DNA of 21,383 bases from contig DATLXK010000004.1 in assembly GCA_035575925.1 (NCBI GenBank), positions 1-21,383 on the forward strand, read 5' to 3'. How positions within the stretch are numbered: the stretch's first letter is position 1; each line of letters begins with the position of its first letter. Under the pieces are notes generated by a model that ran no database searches, was not told the origin of the DNA, and worked only from the letters and a program-made list of their open reading frames with translations. Origin of the DNA: DASWTL01 sp035575925. GTDB taxonomy: Bacteria > Bacteroidota > Bacteroidia > Sphingobacteriales > Sphingobacteriaceae. Below, in pieces: positions 1 through 6,941 of the stretch. Both the position numbers and the translations under genes were made by a program.

Positions 1-1
1 A

Positions 2-124
2 GAACAGGATGCAGTACCAATATCGGCAATCAAAAATAATCAGGATGCAGAATATTCAAATGAAAAATTACAGCTAAATTCGAACGATTACTACACAACT
101 AATTCACAACTTTTGTCCAACTAA
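2..124 (+). CDS. Transposase C-terminal fragment (partial at window edge)
   Basis: An open frame enters at the window edge and ends with two consecutive stop codons (122-127) inside the terminal inverted repeat. About 40 residues are visible, starting EQDAVPISAIKNNQ and ending YYTTNSQLLSN. Ending a few bases before the element's terminus is the normal arrangement for orfB of IS3-type elements. The visible tail contains none of the DDE catalytic residues, so it is assigned as transposase from its position in the repeated mobile end, not from a motif. The same tail occurs on the minus strand at the right edge of the window. Confidence 0.6.
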   Translation, partial: EQDAVPISAIKNNQDAEYSNEKLQLNSNDYYTTNSQLLSN

Positions 125-139
125 TAAGGGGTCGGTACA
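114..139 (+). repeat. Terminal inverted repeat of the insertion sequence (left copy)
   Basis: This is the outer 26 bases or so of the element, ending GGGGTCGGTACA next to host DNA at 140. The same terminus, inverted, lies at 21247-21272. The inner limit is an estimate because the opposite end of the IS is not in the window for comparison. Confidence 0.6.
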
Positions 140-140
140 G

Positions 141-1196
141 ATGGTGCTGCAGCATCTGAACAGGAATAATGTACTGGTGCAACAGCTTTGTCAAAGCAAA
201 ACACAAGAAGGCTGCGAAACGGTTTTAAGCAGCGAGTCTGCACAGCTGACACCCTGGCTCAGCATGGCAGAGGCTGGATTTGCATATTTTGCAGGACTTA
301 CTTTAACATTAATAGTATTCGACAGACACTCAGCAATTTACCTGCTTCCGCTTCTTGCACCTGTATTTTCTTTATATGCCATATACCTGCAGGCGTTTGT
401 AATCAAACAATGGTGCAGGTTATGTATGGCTGTACATGCAGTGATCTTTCTTTCATTTGCAGCAGCTGTTTTTATTCATTGGAGACAGACTTTTACTTTT
501 CCATCTTTAGCTGAGTTAATCGCTTTCATGCTGCCTGCCTTGATTTGGTTTTTTATTAAACCGTATATCACACAGCTTAAAAAGGCTAACCAATATCACA
601 CCGAATACGCACGCTTAAAGTATAGTCCTGAGGTTTTTCTCGCCCTGATAAAGAGTCAAACCAAGATAAGTATCCCTCAAGAGCTTAAAGTATTTGCCTT
701 TGGAAACAAGGAGGCAGTACATGAACTAACATTTGTTTCTAATCCTTTCTGCGGGCCTTGTGCCAAAGCGCACTTAGTGATTGAAGAGTGGTTAAAGCAG
801 GAACTTGATTTTAAGATAAGCATCGTCTTTATTCATTCTGCAAATAAAGATGACCGGAAACGTGTTTTTGTGGAGCATATAGGCGGTATTAGTGATCAGG
901 AGCTGCTTAAAGAGGCGCTTCATGGATGGTTCACTTCGGAAGTAAAAGATATCACGAAATGGGCAGAACAGTATAAATTGCAGAGTACATCTGTGCCCTA
1001 TGATGAAATGCATTTGCAGCAATGGGTTGAAATAGCAGATGTTGACGCAACGCCGACCTTCTTTGTGAATGGATATCGCCTCCCCAAGACATATAGGGTA
1101 GCTGATATCAGGTATTTGATTACGGAAGTCCCACTCCATTATCCGGGTACAAACTCTCCCATCACATTGTCATCAGAAGGGATGATTTCATCATAG
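141..1196 (+). CDS. VKOR-thioredoxin (DsbA-like) disulfide-forming protein, 5' end cut off by IS
   Basis: This is a membrane vitamin K epoxide reductase-like domain fused to a periplasmic thioredoxin-fold domain, a pairing known to generate and transfer disulfides to exported proteins. Seen (numbering from the Met at 141): loop cysteines C17 and C25; hydrophobic segments at about 45-60, 65-87, 96-113 and 124-140; the VKOR redox pair WCRLC (C92/C95); then a thioredoxin-like domain with FCGPC (C204/C207) and the cis-Pro region DATPTFFVNG near 302-311. The VKOR transmembrane helix that should precede the loop cysteines is missing, because the coding sequence is joined to an insertion-sequence end at 139/140. 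The frame stays open into the IS back to a stop near 76, so the Met at 141 is only the first available start. Bacteroidota relatives I recall are longer, often with an N-terminal C39-like domain. It sits directly upstream of two cysteine-rich precursor peptides, which makes it their likely oxidase. Probably crippled, though the thioredoxin domain is intact. Confidence 0.85.
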   Translation: MVLQHLNRNNVLVQQLCQSKTQEGCETVLSSESAQLTPWLSMAEAGFAYFAGLTLTLIVFDRHSAIYLLPLLAPVFSLYAIYLQAFVIKQWCRLCMAVHAVIFLSFAAAVFIHWRQTFTFPSLAELIAFMLPALIWFFIKPYITQLKKANQYHTEYARLKYSPEVFLALIKSQTKISIPQELKVFAFGNKEAVHELTFVSNPFCGPCAKAHLVIEEWLKQELDFKISIVFIHSANKDDRKRVFVEHIGGISDQELLKEALHGWFTSEVKDITKWAEQYKLQSTSVPYDEMHLQQWVEIADVDATPTFFVNGYRLPKTYRVADIRYLITEVPLHYPGTNSPITLSSEGMISS

Positions 1197-1202
1197 CAAA
1201 AA

Positions 1203-1219
1203 ATTGTTTGGCCAACAAT
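1203..1219. other. Short imperfect palindrome after the VKOR gene
   Basis: ATTGTTTGGCCAACAAT is a near-perfect dyad 6 bases after the VKOR-thioredoxin stop codon and just before the duplicated leader unit. It could be a weak terminator/processing hairpin or an operator for the precursor genes. It has no T-tract, and the second precursor lacks it, so its role is uncertain. Confidence 0.25.
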
Positions 1220-1220
1220 A

Positions 1221-1375
1221 AAGTTGCCTGTCTTCAGAAAAACAGGATAGGGAAAGCCGTAACCCGATAATAGAGGCAAAATTAACAATAAAGTTAAATG
1301 AAAAAGCTTAATTTTAAATTAGGCGGCATTGGAGAAATGCTGACTAAAGAACAAATGAAAAAAGTTGTAGGTGGT
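1221..1375 (+). repeat. Direct repeat copy 1: 5' UTR plus leader-peptide coding unit
   Basis: This copy holds 77 bases of untranslated leader followed by the 78 bases encoding the 26-residue leader of precursor 1. It matches 1603-1757 with no indels: 7 differences in the UTR and 2 silent differences in the leader codons. Similarity stops exactly after the GlyGly codons. The UTR contains a conserved stretch AGCCGTAACCCGATAATAGA (T is C in copy 2) with a GCC/GGC and a GGG/CCC pairing potential, so it may be a structured translational element. Confidence 0.85.
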
Positions 1376-1513
1376 GATTACGGAGGAAAAAAAGGCTATC
1401 AATGCTGTCCTGGTCCGGGTGATGGTGGCATTGACTGCAGTGATTGTGTGGAAGTTAAACCGGGCGAGACTGCAACATGTACGCAGGGGAACAAAACAGC
1501 TTGTACACCTTAA
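1298..1513 (+). CDS. GG-leader RiPP/bacteriocin-like precursor peptide 1 (six-Cys core)
   Basis: This is a 71-residue precursor. The 26-residue leader starts MKKLNFKLGGIGEMLTKEQ and ends KKVVGG. The double glycine (25-26) is the expected cut site for peptidase-C39 exporters, and the leader resembles the Bacteroidota GG-leader natural-product precursor families. The 45-residue core is rich in Gly, Pro and Cys: six cysteines arranged as CC, then CxxC (DCSDC), then two single cysteines near the C-terminus (TCTQ and ACTP). There are several Ser/Thr and one Asn as possible glycosylation sites besides the cysteines. An even cysteine number plus neighbouring oxidoreductases suggests up to three disulfides, or fewer if a Cys is S-glycosylated. 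The start is fixed by identity with precursor 2. No ribosome binding site of Shine-Dalgarno type is seen; the upstream AATAAAGTTAA is A-rich, as usual in this phylum. Confidence 0.85.
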   Translation: MKKLNFKLGGIGEMLTKEQMKKVVGGDYGGKKGYQCCPGPGDGGIDCSDCVEVKPGETATCTQGNKTACTP

Positions 1514-1525
1514 ATTAGTTAAACG

Positions 1526-1553
1526 GTTAGCGTATTTTTAGAAATACGCTAAC
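1526..1553 (+). terminator. Hairpin between the two precursor genes (attenuator or processing site)
   Basis: GTTAGCGTATTT and AAATACGCTAAC form a perfect 12-bp stem with a 4-base loop, starting 13 bases after the stop of precursor 1. It is not followed by a U-tract, so it may be a partial terminator or an mRNA-stabilising structure that sets the ratio between the two precursors, and not a full stop. This is inference from the fold alone. Confidence 0.55.
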
Positions 1554-1602
1554 TAACCTATAACCAGCAAAGTCTAACAGAATTTCGTAAAGAGATGTTA
1601 AT

Positions 1603-1757
1603 AAGTTGTCTGTCTTCGATAAAATAGGATAGGGAGAGCCGCAACCCGATAATAGAGGCAAAATTAACAATAAAGTTAAATGAAAAAGCTTAATTTTAAA
1701 TTAGGAGGCATTGGAGAAATGCTGACTAAAGAACAAATGAAAAAAGTTGTTGGTGGT
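1603..1757 (+). repeat. Direct repeat copy 2: 5' UTR plus leader-peptide coding unit
   Basis: This is the second copy of the 155-base unit at 1221-1375, offset by 382 bases and ungapped. Only silent changes occur in the leader codons (GGC/GGA and GTA/GTT). The 89 bases between the stop of precursor 1 and this repeat are unique and contain the intergenic hairpin. The unit shows that the second precursor arose by duplication of the UTR and leader, with a different core attached. Confidence 0.85.
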
Positions 1758-1916
1758 TATGAAGGGGCTGGCCGTTGTAGTACGGGATCATGTACTATCA
1801 ACGTATCGGGACACGGAGAACAACCTGGAGGATGTGAAAGTAATTCTGCGAACAAATGTGTTTGTAAGGCTTTAGATTATTCTGCAAGTGCACTAGATGA
1901 GGGCTGTGTAAAATAG
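1680..1916 (+). CDS. GG-leader RiPP/bacteriocin-like precursor peptide 2 (six-Cys core)
   Basis: This is a 78-residue precursor with a leader identical in protein sequence to precursor 1, ending in GlyGly at 25-26. The 52-residue core starts YEGAGRCSTGSC and has six cysteines: RCSTGSC, GGC, KCVC and GCVK at the end. Its spacing differs entirely from precursor 1, and it is rich in Ser, Gly and Asn, so the cores are not alignable beyond cysteine number. Two peptides with one leader suggest either a two-component product or two independent products handled by the same export and modification enzymes. The gene ends just ahead of a good terminator hairpin. Start chosen by identity with precursor 1. 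Confidence 0.85.
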   Translation: MKKLNFKLGGIGEMLTKEQMKKVVGGYEGAGRCSTGSCTINVSGHGEQPGGCESNSANKCVCKALDYSASALDEGCVK

Positions 1917-1918
1917 TA

Positions 1919-1950
1919 AATAAAGGGTCCTTTTATAAGGATCCTTTATT
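1919..1950 (+). terminator. Terminator hairpin after precursor 2
   Basis: A 14-bp stem with one mismatch (AATAAAGGGTCCTT against AAGGATCCTTTATT) and a TTAT loop begins 2 bases after the stop codon and ends in a T-containing arm. It would close the precursor transcript and give high levels of precursor mRNA relative to the downstream export genes. Confidence 0.7.
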
Positions 1951-2070
1951 AATAAATATTATCATATAATACTTAAAAGGATAATCAAAATAGTTATAGA
2001 AGTGTGAGATTAGAAAACAGATTAATTAATTGAAGATATTGTTGATCAATGTAGTATTAAAATCATTGAA

Positions 2071-3201
2071 ATGAAGTATTTACTTATCCCAATATTGTTA
2101 TTACTTACCTATCCGAGTTATAGTCAATATAACTATCATTTAAAAGCTTTTGCACCTAAAGAGTTAAATAATGCTAAAGCATATCTTAGAGTATGGGATT
2201 ATTATTCAGATAATGTATACAAAATACTTGATTCCGTATTTATAGACCAACGCGGCTATTTCACATTTACAGGTCAAATAAGAAAACCTTGCGAAAAAGC
2301 TATACTCTATATTAAAAAGGATGGGATAGAGAAATTTTATTTACAATTTGTAATTGATTCAGGGTTAAATAATATGGTAATTAATAAAATAAATACCGAT
2401 TACTATCAGAATAAATTCCAAAACGTCAAATTTATTAACTCCAGATCCAATCTAATTGATATAAGGCTTGATAGTTTGCGTGAAGCTTTTGTACGATTAC
2501 ACGGCGTAATTAGGAGGGACAGCTCAAAATACATTTCTAAAGAAAAATCTGATGAATTGAAGAGATTACAAATAGAGATTCTACGTAAGTATCCAAATGA
2601 TTATTATAGTTTAATTATCTTACGTGTGTTCCTTGGAGCAGCTGGTCACAGTCTGACTCCAATTTTCGAAGCTTTTAATACCTTAAATGATAAAATTAAA
2701 TTATCAGAATTAGGTATAGAACTTAATACTATTGTATTGAATGAATTAAAAGCAATCCATTCTTCAAAAATGGGAAATAGTGTTCCTGTGTTTTCTGTAA
2801 AAACAGATAAAGAAATTTATTTTAATAATAAAACTATAGAAGGAAGGCCATATATTATAGCATTTTCTGCAACATGGTGTATCCCTTGCAAGATTTATGA
2901 GGAAAAACTTAAATCTCTCTATGAAAAATATCGTCCCAATGGACTAGAAATAGTATATTTTAATTTGGATGATAATGTGCAAAAATGGAAAAATCATATT
3001 GTTCGAAATAACCTCACATGGATAAATGTTTCAGAACAAACGAAATTTGAAAAGAGTGAAATCGCTAAGAAATTTCATGTTCAAAGTCTCCCTTTATATA
3101 TTTTAGTTGATAAAAAAGGAACCATTACTTATAACGCAGATGAAATTAAAGACATGGACTACATACATCTGGAAAAATACATACAAGGAGCAATACAGTA
3201 A
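2071..3201 (+). CDS. Exported TlpA-like thiol-disulfide oxidoreductase (DUF4369-like N-domain)
   Basis: This is a 376-residue predicted periplasmic protein. Seen: a signal peptide at 1-18 (MKYLLIPILLLLTYPSYS) with no lipobox cysteine; an N-terminal beta-rich region at about 20-115 like the DUF4369 domain often attached to Bacteroidota thioredoxins; a helical linker; and a C-terminal TlpA/AhpC-type thioredoxin domain at about 238-370 with the redox motif WCIPC (W269-C273) and the cis-Pro region SLPLYILVD. Such proteins usually reduce or isomerise disulfides in the periplasm. Lying between the six-cysteine precursors and their exporter, it probably adjusts cysteine pairing of the product. Its base composition is clearly more AT-rich than the exporter and glycosyltransferase genes, which hints at separate acquisition. 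There is no visible Shine-Dalgarno; it is separated from the precursors by a terminator, so it should have its own promoter in 1951-2070, but I do not recognise one. Confidence 0.85.
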   Translation: MKYLLIPILLLLTYPSYSQYNYHLKAFAPKELNNAKAYLRVWDYYSDNVYKILDSVFIDQRGYFTFTGQIRKPCEKAILYIKKDGIEKFYLQFVIDSGLNNMVINKINTDYYQNKFQNVKFINSRSNLIDIRLDSLREAFVRLHGVIRRDSSKYISKEKSDELKRLQIEILRKYPNDYYSLIILRVFLGAAGHSLTPIFEAFNTLNDKIKLSELGIELNTIVLNELKAIHSSKMGNSVPVFSVKTDKEIYFNNKTIEGRPYIIAFSATWCIPCKIYEEKLKSLYEKYRPNGLEIVYFNLDDNVQKWKNHIVRNNLTWINVSEQTKFEKSEIAKKFHVQSLPLYILVDKKGTITYNADEIKDMDYIHLEKYIQGAIQ

Positions 3202-3310
3202 TAAACAATCTGCTTACAAGTATAGCTTCTACAAATTTGTTAATAGGATGAGATTTATGGTAAGATGCCCACAAGGTCTTAAATTTAGTTTGATCTCTAT
3301 AATACAAATG

Positions 3311-3342
3311 TTTGTCAGTGCTTGATACTATTATATCTTTTG
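3311..3342 (+). promoter_or_regulatory. Candidate Bacteroidota-type promoter for the exporter operon
   Basis: TTTG (3311-3314), then 19 bases, then TATCTTTTG (3334-3342), resembles the -33 TTTG / -7 TAnnTTTG promoter of this phylum with one extra base in the -7 box. It lies about 65 bases upstream of the C39 exporter gene, in a 205-bp gap (3202-3406) that contains no convincing gene. Confidence 0.4.
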
Positions 3343-3406
3343 GGTATAACATTTTCTATACTTATAAATAAAATCTATTTATTGGTTCAATGGCTACACC
3401 TCTAAT

Positions 3407-5584
3407 ATGAAGCTCTCTTATTATAAGCAACGAGATCAAATGGATTGTGGTCCTACTTGCTTGCGCATGGCAGGGAAGTATTATGGCAGAAATCTGAATA
3501 TTCAACAGCTCAGGGAACTTTGCCAGATCAATAAAGAGGGAGTAAATCTTTTAGGTATCAGCGAAGCAGCAGAAAAAGTTGGTTTTCGTTCTTCAGGGGT
3601 TAAAGTTAGCTTAGGGCAATTGAAAGAAGCTGAACTGCCCTGCATTTTGCACTGGCGGCAAAACCATTTTGTGGTTCTTTATAAAGTCAAAAAAGGAAGA
3701 TATCATATAGCTGATCCTGCAAAAGGTCAGATCGTTTATACAGAGAAAGAGTTTAAGCAAAATTGGTTGAATACCAAAGAGCTGTATGATGGCATAGCGC
3801 TTTTTCTTAGTCCATCCCCCCTATTTTATGAACAACAAGATGGGAAAAGCAATGAAGTAAGCTGGTCATTTTTGCTGCGGTACCTGATTACTTACCGCAA
3901 GCTGATCATCCAGTTATTTTTCGGATTGGCGGTAGGAAGCCTGCTACAGCTGATCACGCCTTTCCTTACACAATCTATTGTTGATACCGGAATTAATACC
4001 CGTAACCTGAGTTTTGTTTATATCATACTGATCGCCCAAATCATGCTGTTTTTAGGCAGTACCAGTGTAAATTTCATACGTTCCTGGATACTGCTGCATA
4101 TCAGTACACGGATGAATGTTTCTATCCTGACCGATTTTTTGGTTAAGATGATGAAGCTGCCGATGAGCTTTTTCGACACCCGAATGACAGGCGATATCAT
4201 GCAGCGCATGAATGACCAGCAGCGTATAGAAAGCTTTCTGACCGGCTCGACCTTAAGCACTGTATTTTCCCTGTTCAATTTAGTGATCTTTACAATCGTG
4301 CTCGCCTATTATAATACTGGTATTTTGTTTGTATTTGCTGTCAGTACTGTTTTATATACGCTCTGGATCGTTGCTTTCCTCAAACGACGCCGTGAGCTGG
4401 ATTTTAAGCGGTTTGATATTTCCTCCAGGAATCAGAGCAGCCTGGTACAGCTGGTTGGCGGTATGCAGGAGATCAAGCTGAATAACTGCGAAAAACAAAA
4501 GCGCTGGGAATGGGAACGTATTCAGGCAAATTTATTCCATTTCAGCGTAAAGAGCCTTTCCTTAAGTCAATACCAGTCTGGCGGCTCTATGTTCATCAAC
4601 CAGGGGAAAAACATCGTGATCACCTTCCTGAGTGCTAAAGCAGTAATTGATGGTGATCTGACCTTGGGGGGAATGATGGCTATCCAGTATATTGTCGGTC
4701 AGTTAAACAGCCCCATAGAACAGCTGCTGGGTTTTATACAGAGTTTTCAGGATGCAAAGATAAGCCTGGAGCGGTTAAATGAAATTCACCAGATGGATGA
4801 TGAAGAGCCTGTGGATAGATCTTTTAATCATACCCTTCCTTCAGATAAAAGCATTGCTATAAAGCAGCTTACCTTTCGCTATCCAGGCGCCGGCAATGAG
4901 CCCGTACTTAAAGATATTGACCTGTATATCCCGGAAGGAAAAACGACTGCAATAGTAGGCATGAGCGGAAGCGGGAAAACAACCATTCTAAAATTGCTTC
5001 TGCGCTTCTACCAGCCTGAAAAAGGGGAGATGAAGGTGGGGGATATTAAACTGGATCAAATAAGCTATAAAGTATGGCGCAGCCGCTGCGGCGTGGTGAT
5101 GCAGGATGGCTTCATATTCTCAGATAATATAACTAATAATATTGCTGTAGGGGATGAGTTTCCGGATCAGAAGAAATTACAGCATGCCATAAAGATGGCT
5201 AATATTCATGAATTTATTGAAGGGTTGCCCCTTGGATTAAATACAAAGATAGGTTCGGGAGGAAATGGAATAAGCCAGGGACAGAAGCAGCGCCTTCTGA
5301 TTGCCCGGGCAGTTTATAAGGATCCGGAATACATTTTTTTTGATGAAGCCACGAATGCGCTTGATGCTAAAAATGAACGGGTAATTATGGATAATCTTGA
5401 AGAATTTTTTAAAGGAAAAACGGTTGTGGTTGTTGCACACCGCTTAAGTACGGTAAGCAATGCAGATAATATTATTGTACTGGATAAAGGCCGGATCATA
5501 GAACAGGGTACCCATTATGAACTTGCAGGCCTCAGGGGGGAATATTACGGGCTGGTTAAAAACCAGCTGGAGTTAGGAGTTTGA
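3407..5584 (+). CDS. Peptidase-C39 domain ABC exporter (PCAT) for GG-leader peptides
   Basis: This 725-residue bifunctional exporter cleaves leaders after GlyGly and pumps the core peptide across the inner membrane. Domains in order: an N-terminal C39 peptidase (1-130) with the oxyanion Gln (Q8), catalytic Cys in QMDCGPTCLRM (C14), His in QNHFVV (H87) and Asp in DPAKG (D103), so the peptidase is intact; a six-helix ABC transmembrane domain (about 155-440); and a nucleotide-binding domain with Walker A GMSGSGKTT (near 518), a signature region NGISQGQKQR (near 620; Q replaces the second G of LSGGQ), Walker B YIFFDEATNALD and the H-loop VVAHRLST. Length and order match SunT/LagD/BoNT-type PCATs. 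The natural substrates are the two GG-leader peptides about 1.5-2 kb upstream. The adaptor gene follows after 40 bases, indicating one operon through to the last glycosyltransferase. Confidence 0.95.
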   Translation: MKLSYYKQRDQMDCGPTCLRMAGKYYGRNLNIQQLRELCQINKEGVNLLGISEAAEKVGFRSSGVKVSLGQLKEAELPCILHWRQNHFVVLYKVKKGRYHIADPAKGQIVYTEKEFKQNWLNTKELYDGIALFLSPSPLFYEQQDGKSNEVSWSFLLRYLITYRKLIIQLFFGLAVGSLLQLITPFLTQSIVDTGINTRNLSFVYIILIAQIMLFLGSTSVNFIRSWILLHISTRMNVSILTDFLVKMMKLPMSFFDTRMTGDIMQRMNDQQRIESFLTGSTLSTVFSLFNLVIFTIVLAYYNTGILFVFAVSTVLYTLWIVAFLKRRRELDFKRFDISSRNQSSLVQLVGGMQEIKLNNCEKQKRWEWERIQANLFHFSVKSLSLSQYQSGGSMFINQGKNIVITFLSAKAVIDGDLTLGGMMAIQYIVGQLNSPIEQLLGFIQSFQDAKISLERLNEIHQMDDEEPVDRSFNHTLPSDKSIAIKQLTFRYPGAGNEPVLKDIDLYIPEGKTTAIVGMSGSGKTTILKLLLRFYQPEKGEMKVGDIKLDQISYKVWRSRCGVVMQDGFIFSDNITNNIAVGDEFPDQKKLQHAIKMANIHEFIEGLPLGLNTKIGSGGNGISQGQKQRLLIARAVYKDPEYIFFDEATNALDAKNERVIMDNLEEFFKGKTVVVVAHRLSTVSNADNIIVLDKGRIIEQGTHYELAGLRGEYYGLVKNQLELGV

Positions 5585-5624
5585 TGCCATAGCTTATTAT
5601 TAATAGAAATTATATAAAATTATT

Positions 5625-6920
5625 ATGCCAGCAATTTATCAGCAGCCTGAGCAGCATACCGAGGAAATGCAGGATATTATCACTGCACCGCCTGCATGGC
5701 TGCTGCAGTGGGGAATCACTTTATTCTTCGCTGTTCTGTTACTGATGCTGGGGATGTCGGCCATGATCCGGTACCCGGATATTGTAAAAACCCAATTAAA
5801 GATCAACTCGGCTAACGCTCCGAAACCGGTTATGGCAAAAAGATCAGGTAAGATGATTAAGCTACTGGTTCATGAAGGCCAGGATATTACGGATGGGCAG
5901 CCCCTGGCTTATCTTGAGAGTACCGCAAAGCATGAACAAGTTCTTAACCTTTTAAAAACTCTTAAGAATTTGCAGGAGCAACTGTATAAAGATAATCCCA
6001 CCAGCTTTGAGCTGTTCAATACTCCCCGTGATTTACAGTTAGGTGAAGTGCAGGGCTCTTATCAGAGTTTCTTTCAATCGTATCTAACTTACAAGGCTTC
6101 GGTTTCAGGAGGGTTTTACCTGAAAAAGCGAATGTATCTGCAAAAAGATCTGGAAGCTATAAAAAAGCAGAAAAACCAATTGGTGTCTCAGAAACAATTG
6201 CAGGAGAAGGAATATGCCCTTGCGAATCAGGAATATACCGTTCACCAGAAGCTTGCCGAACAAAGAGTTATAGCGCAAATGGAATTAAAGAGGGAAGAAA
6301 GTAAACTATTAACAAAAAAACTTCCTTTGCAGCAGACTGAATCTGCTTTTATTACCAATTCTACATTGTATTCTGCCAAGGAAAAGGAAGTTCTGGAATT
6401 GGACAACCAGATCCAGGAGGAAAAGTCAAAATTTATACAGGCGCTCAACAGTCTGCTGAGCGAGATGGAGAACTGGAAAAGTAATTATGTTTTGAGTGCT
6501 TCGCAGGCCGGTAAGCTGGCTTTTTCAGGAATTATTCAGCAAAACCAGTTTATAGATACAGGGCAGGAAATATTTTATATAAACCCGGAAAATACTGATT
6601 TTTTCGGGGAGATGAATATTCCTCAATATAATATGGGTAAGGTAATGGTGGGTCAGAAAGTTCTGATTAAACTAAGGAGCTTCCCCTATGAGGAATACGG
6701 CATGATCAGGGGAAGCATTGCATATATCGCCGATGTGCCTTACCATGACAGCATATTCGTTTCAAAAGTAAGTTTAAATGATGGGGCCTTTTCTGAGTTA
6801 AAACGGTCTTTAAATCTGAAAAACGGAATGACTGCAGATGCTGAAATTATTACGCAGGATGCTACGCTGTTAAATCGGCTGTTCAGAAGCTTTAGTAAAA
6901 TGATTGACATTAATAAATAG
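5625..6920 (+). CDS. HlyD-family membrane fusion/periplasmic adaptor protein
   Basis: This 431-residue adaptor links the inner-membrane exporter to an outer-membrane channel so that the peptide leaves the cell in one step. Seen: a cytoplasmic N-terminus (about 1-27), one membrane helix at about 28-48 (LLQWGITLFFAVLLLMLGMS), a lipoyl-like half-motif near 69-105 (RSGKMIKLLVHEGQDITDGQ), a long Lys/Glu/Gln-rich coiled-coil hairpin at about 150-285, the second lipoyl half (SQAGKLAFSG) and a C-terminal beta-barrel region. This is the usual type I secretion adaptor plan. It lies 40 bases after the PCAT gene and 21 bases before the next gene on the same strand. No TolC-like outer-membrane component is in the window; a chromosomal TolC probably serves. 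Confidence 0.92.
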   Translation: MPAIYQQPEQHTEEMQDIITAPPAWLLQWGITLFFAVLLLMLGMSAMIRYPDIVKTQLKINSANAPKPVMAKRSGKMIKLLVHEGQDITDGQPLAYLESTAKHEQVLNLLKTLKNLQEQLYKDNPTSFELFNTPRDLQLGEVQGSYQSFFQSYLTYKASVSGGFYLKKRMYLQKDLEAIKKQKNQLVSQKQLQEKEYALANQEYTVHQKLAEQRVIAQMELKREESKLLTKKLPLQQTESAFITNSTLYSAKEKEVLELDNQIQEEKSKFIQALNSLLSEMENWKSNYVLSASQAGKLAFSGIIQQNQFIDTGQEIFYINPENTDFFGEMNIPQYNMGKVMVGQKVLIKLRSFPYEEYGMIRGSIAYIADVPYHDSIFVSKVSLNDGAFSELKRSLNLKNGMTADAEIITQDATLLNRLFRSFSKMIDINK

Positions 6921-6941
6921 CAAGCACAACAATTTTTAGCT

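Larger units (their letters stand above)
1..139 (+). mobile_element. 3' end of an insertion sequence, probably IS3 family (left copy)
   Basis: The first 139 bases are the downstream end of an insertion sequence whose remainder lies outside the window. Seen directly: bases 3-139 recur as a perfect inverted copy at 21247-21383, and in both places the identity stops abruptly at the dinucleotide CA, where a broken host gene begins. The terminal inverted repeat is about 114-139 and read inward starts TGTACCGACCCC, with AGTTGGACA further in. A TG...CA end with GACCCC and GTTGGACA blocks is what I recall for IS3-family, IS150-like elements; the family assignment comes from memory and not from a search. 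The transposase tail runs toward the interrupted gene. Target-site duplication cannot be checked because the other end of the element is not present. Confidence 0.8.

Noticed and set aside
1298..1916. Class I lanthipeptide (pinensin-like) precursors.
   Set aside because: No LanB/LanC, LanM or other dehydratase/cyclase gene is present in the window, and the neighbouring enzymes are disulfide and glycosyl-transfer types.
3202..3406. Small ORFs in the gap between the TlpA-like gene and the exporter.
   Set aside because: The reading frames on both strands overlap the end of the TlpA-like gene, have low-complexity composition and no GG-leader or signal sequence; a candidate promoter explains the space better.
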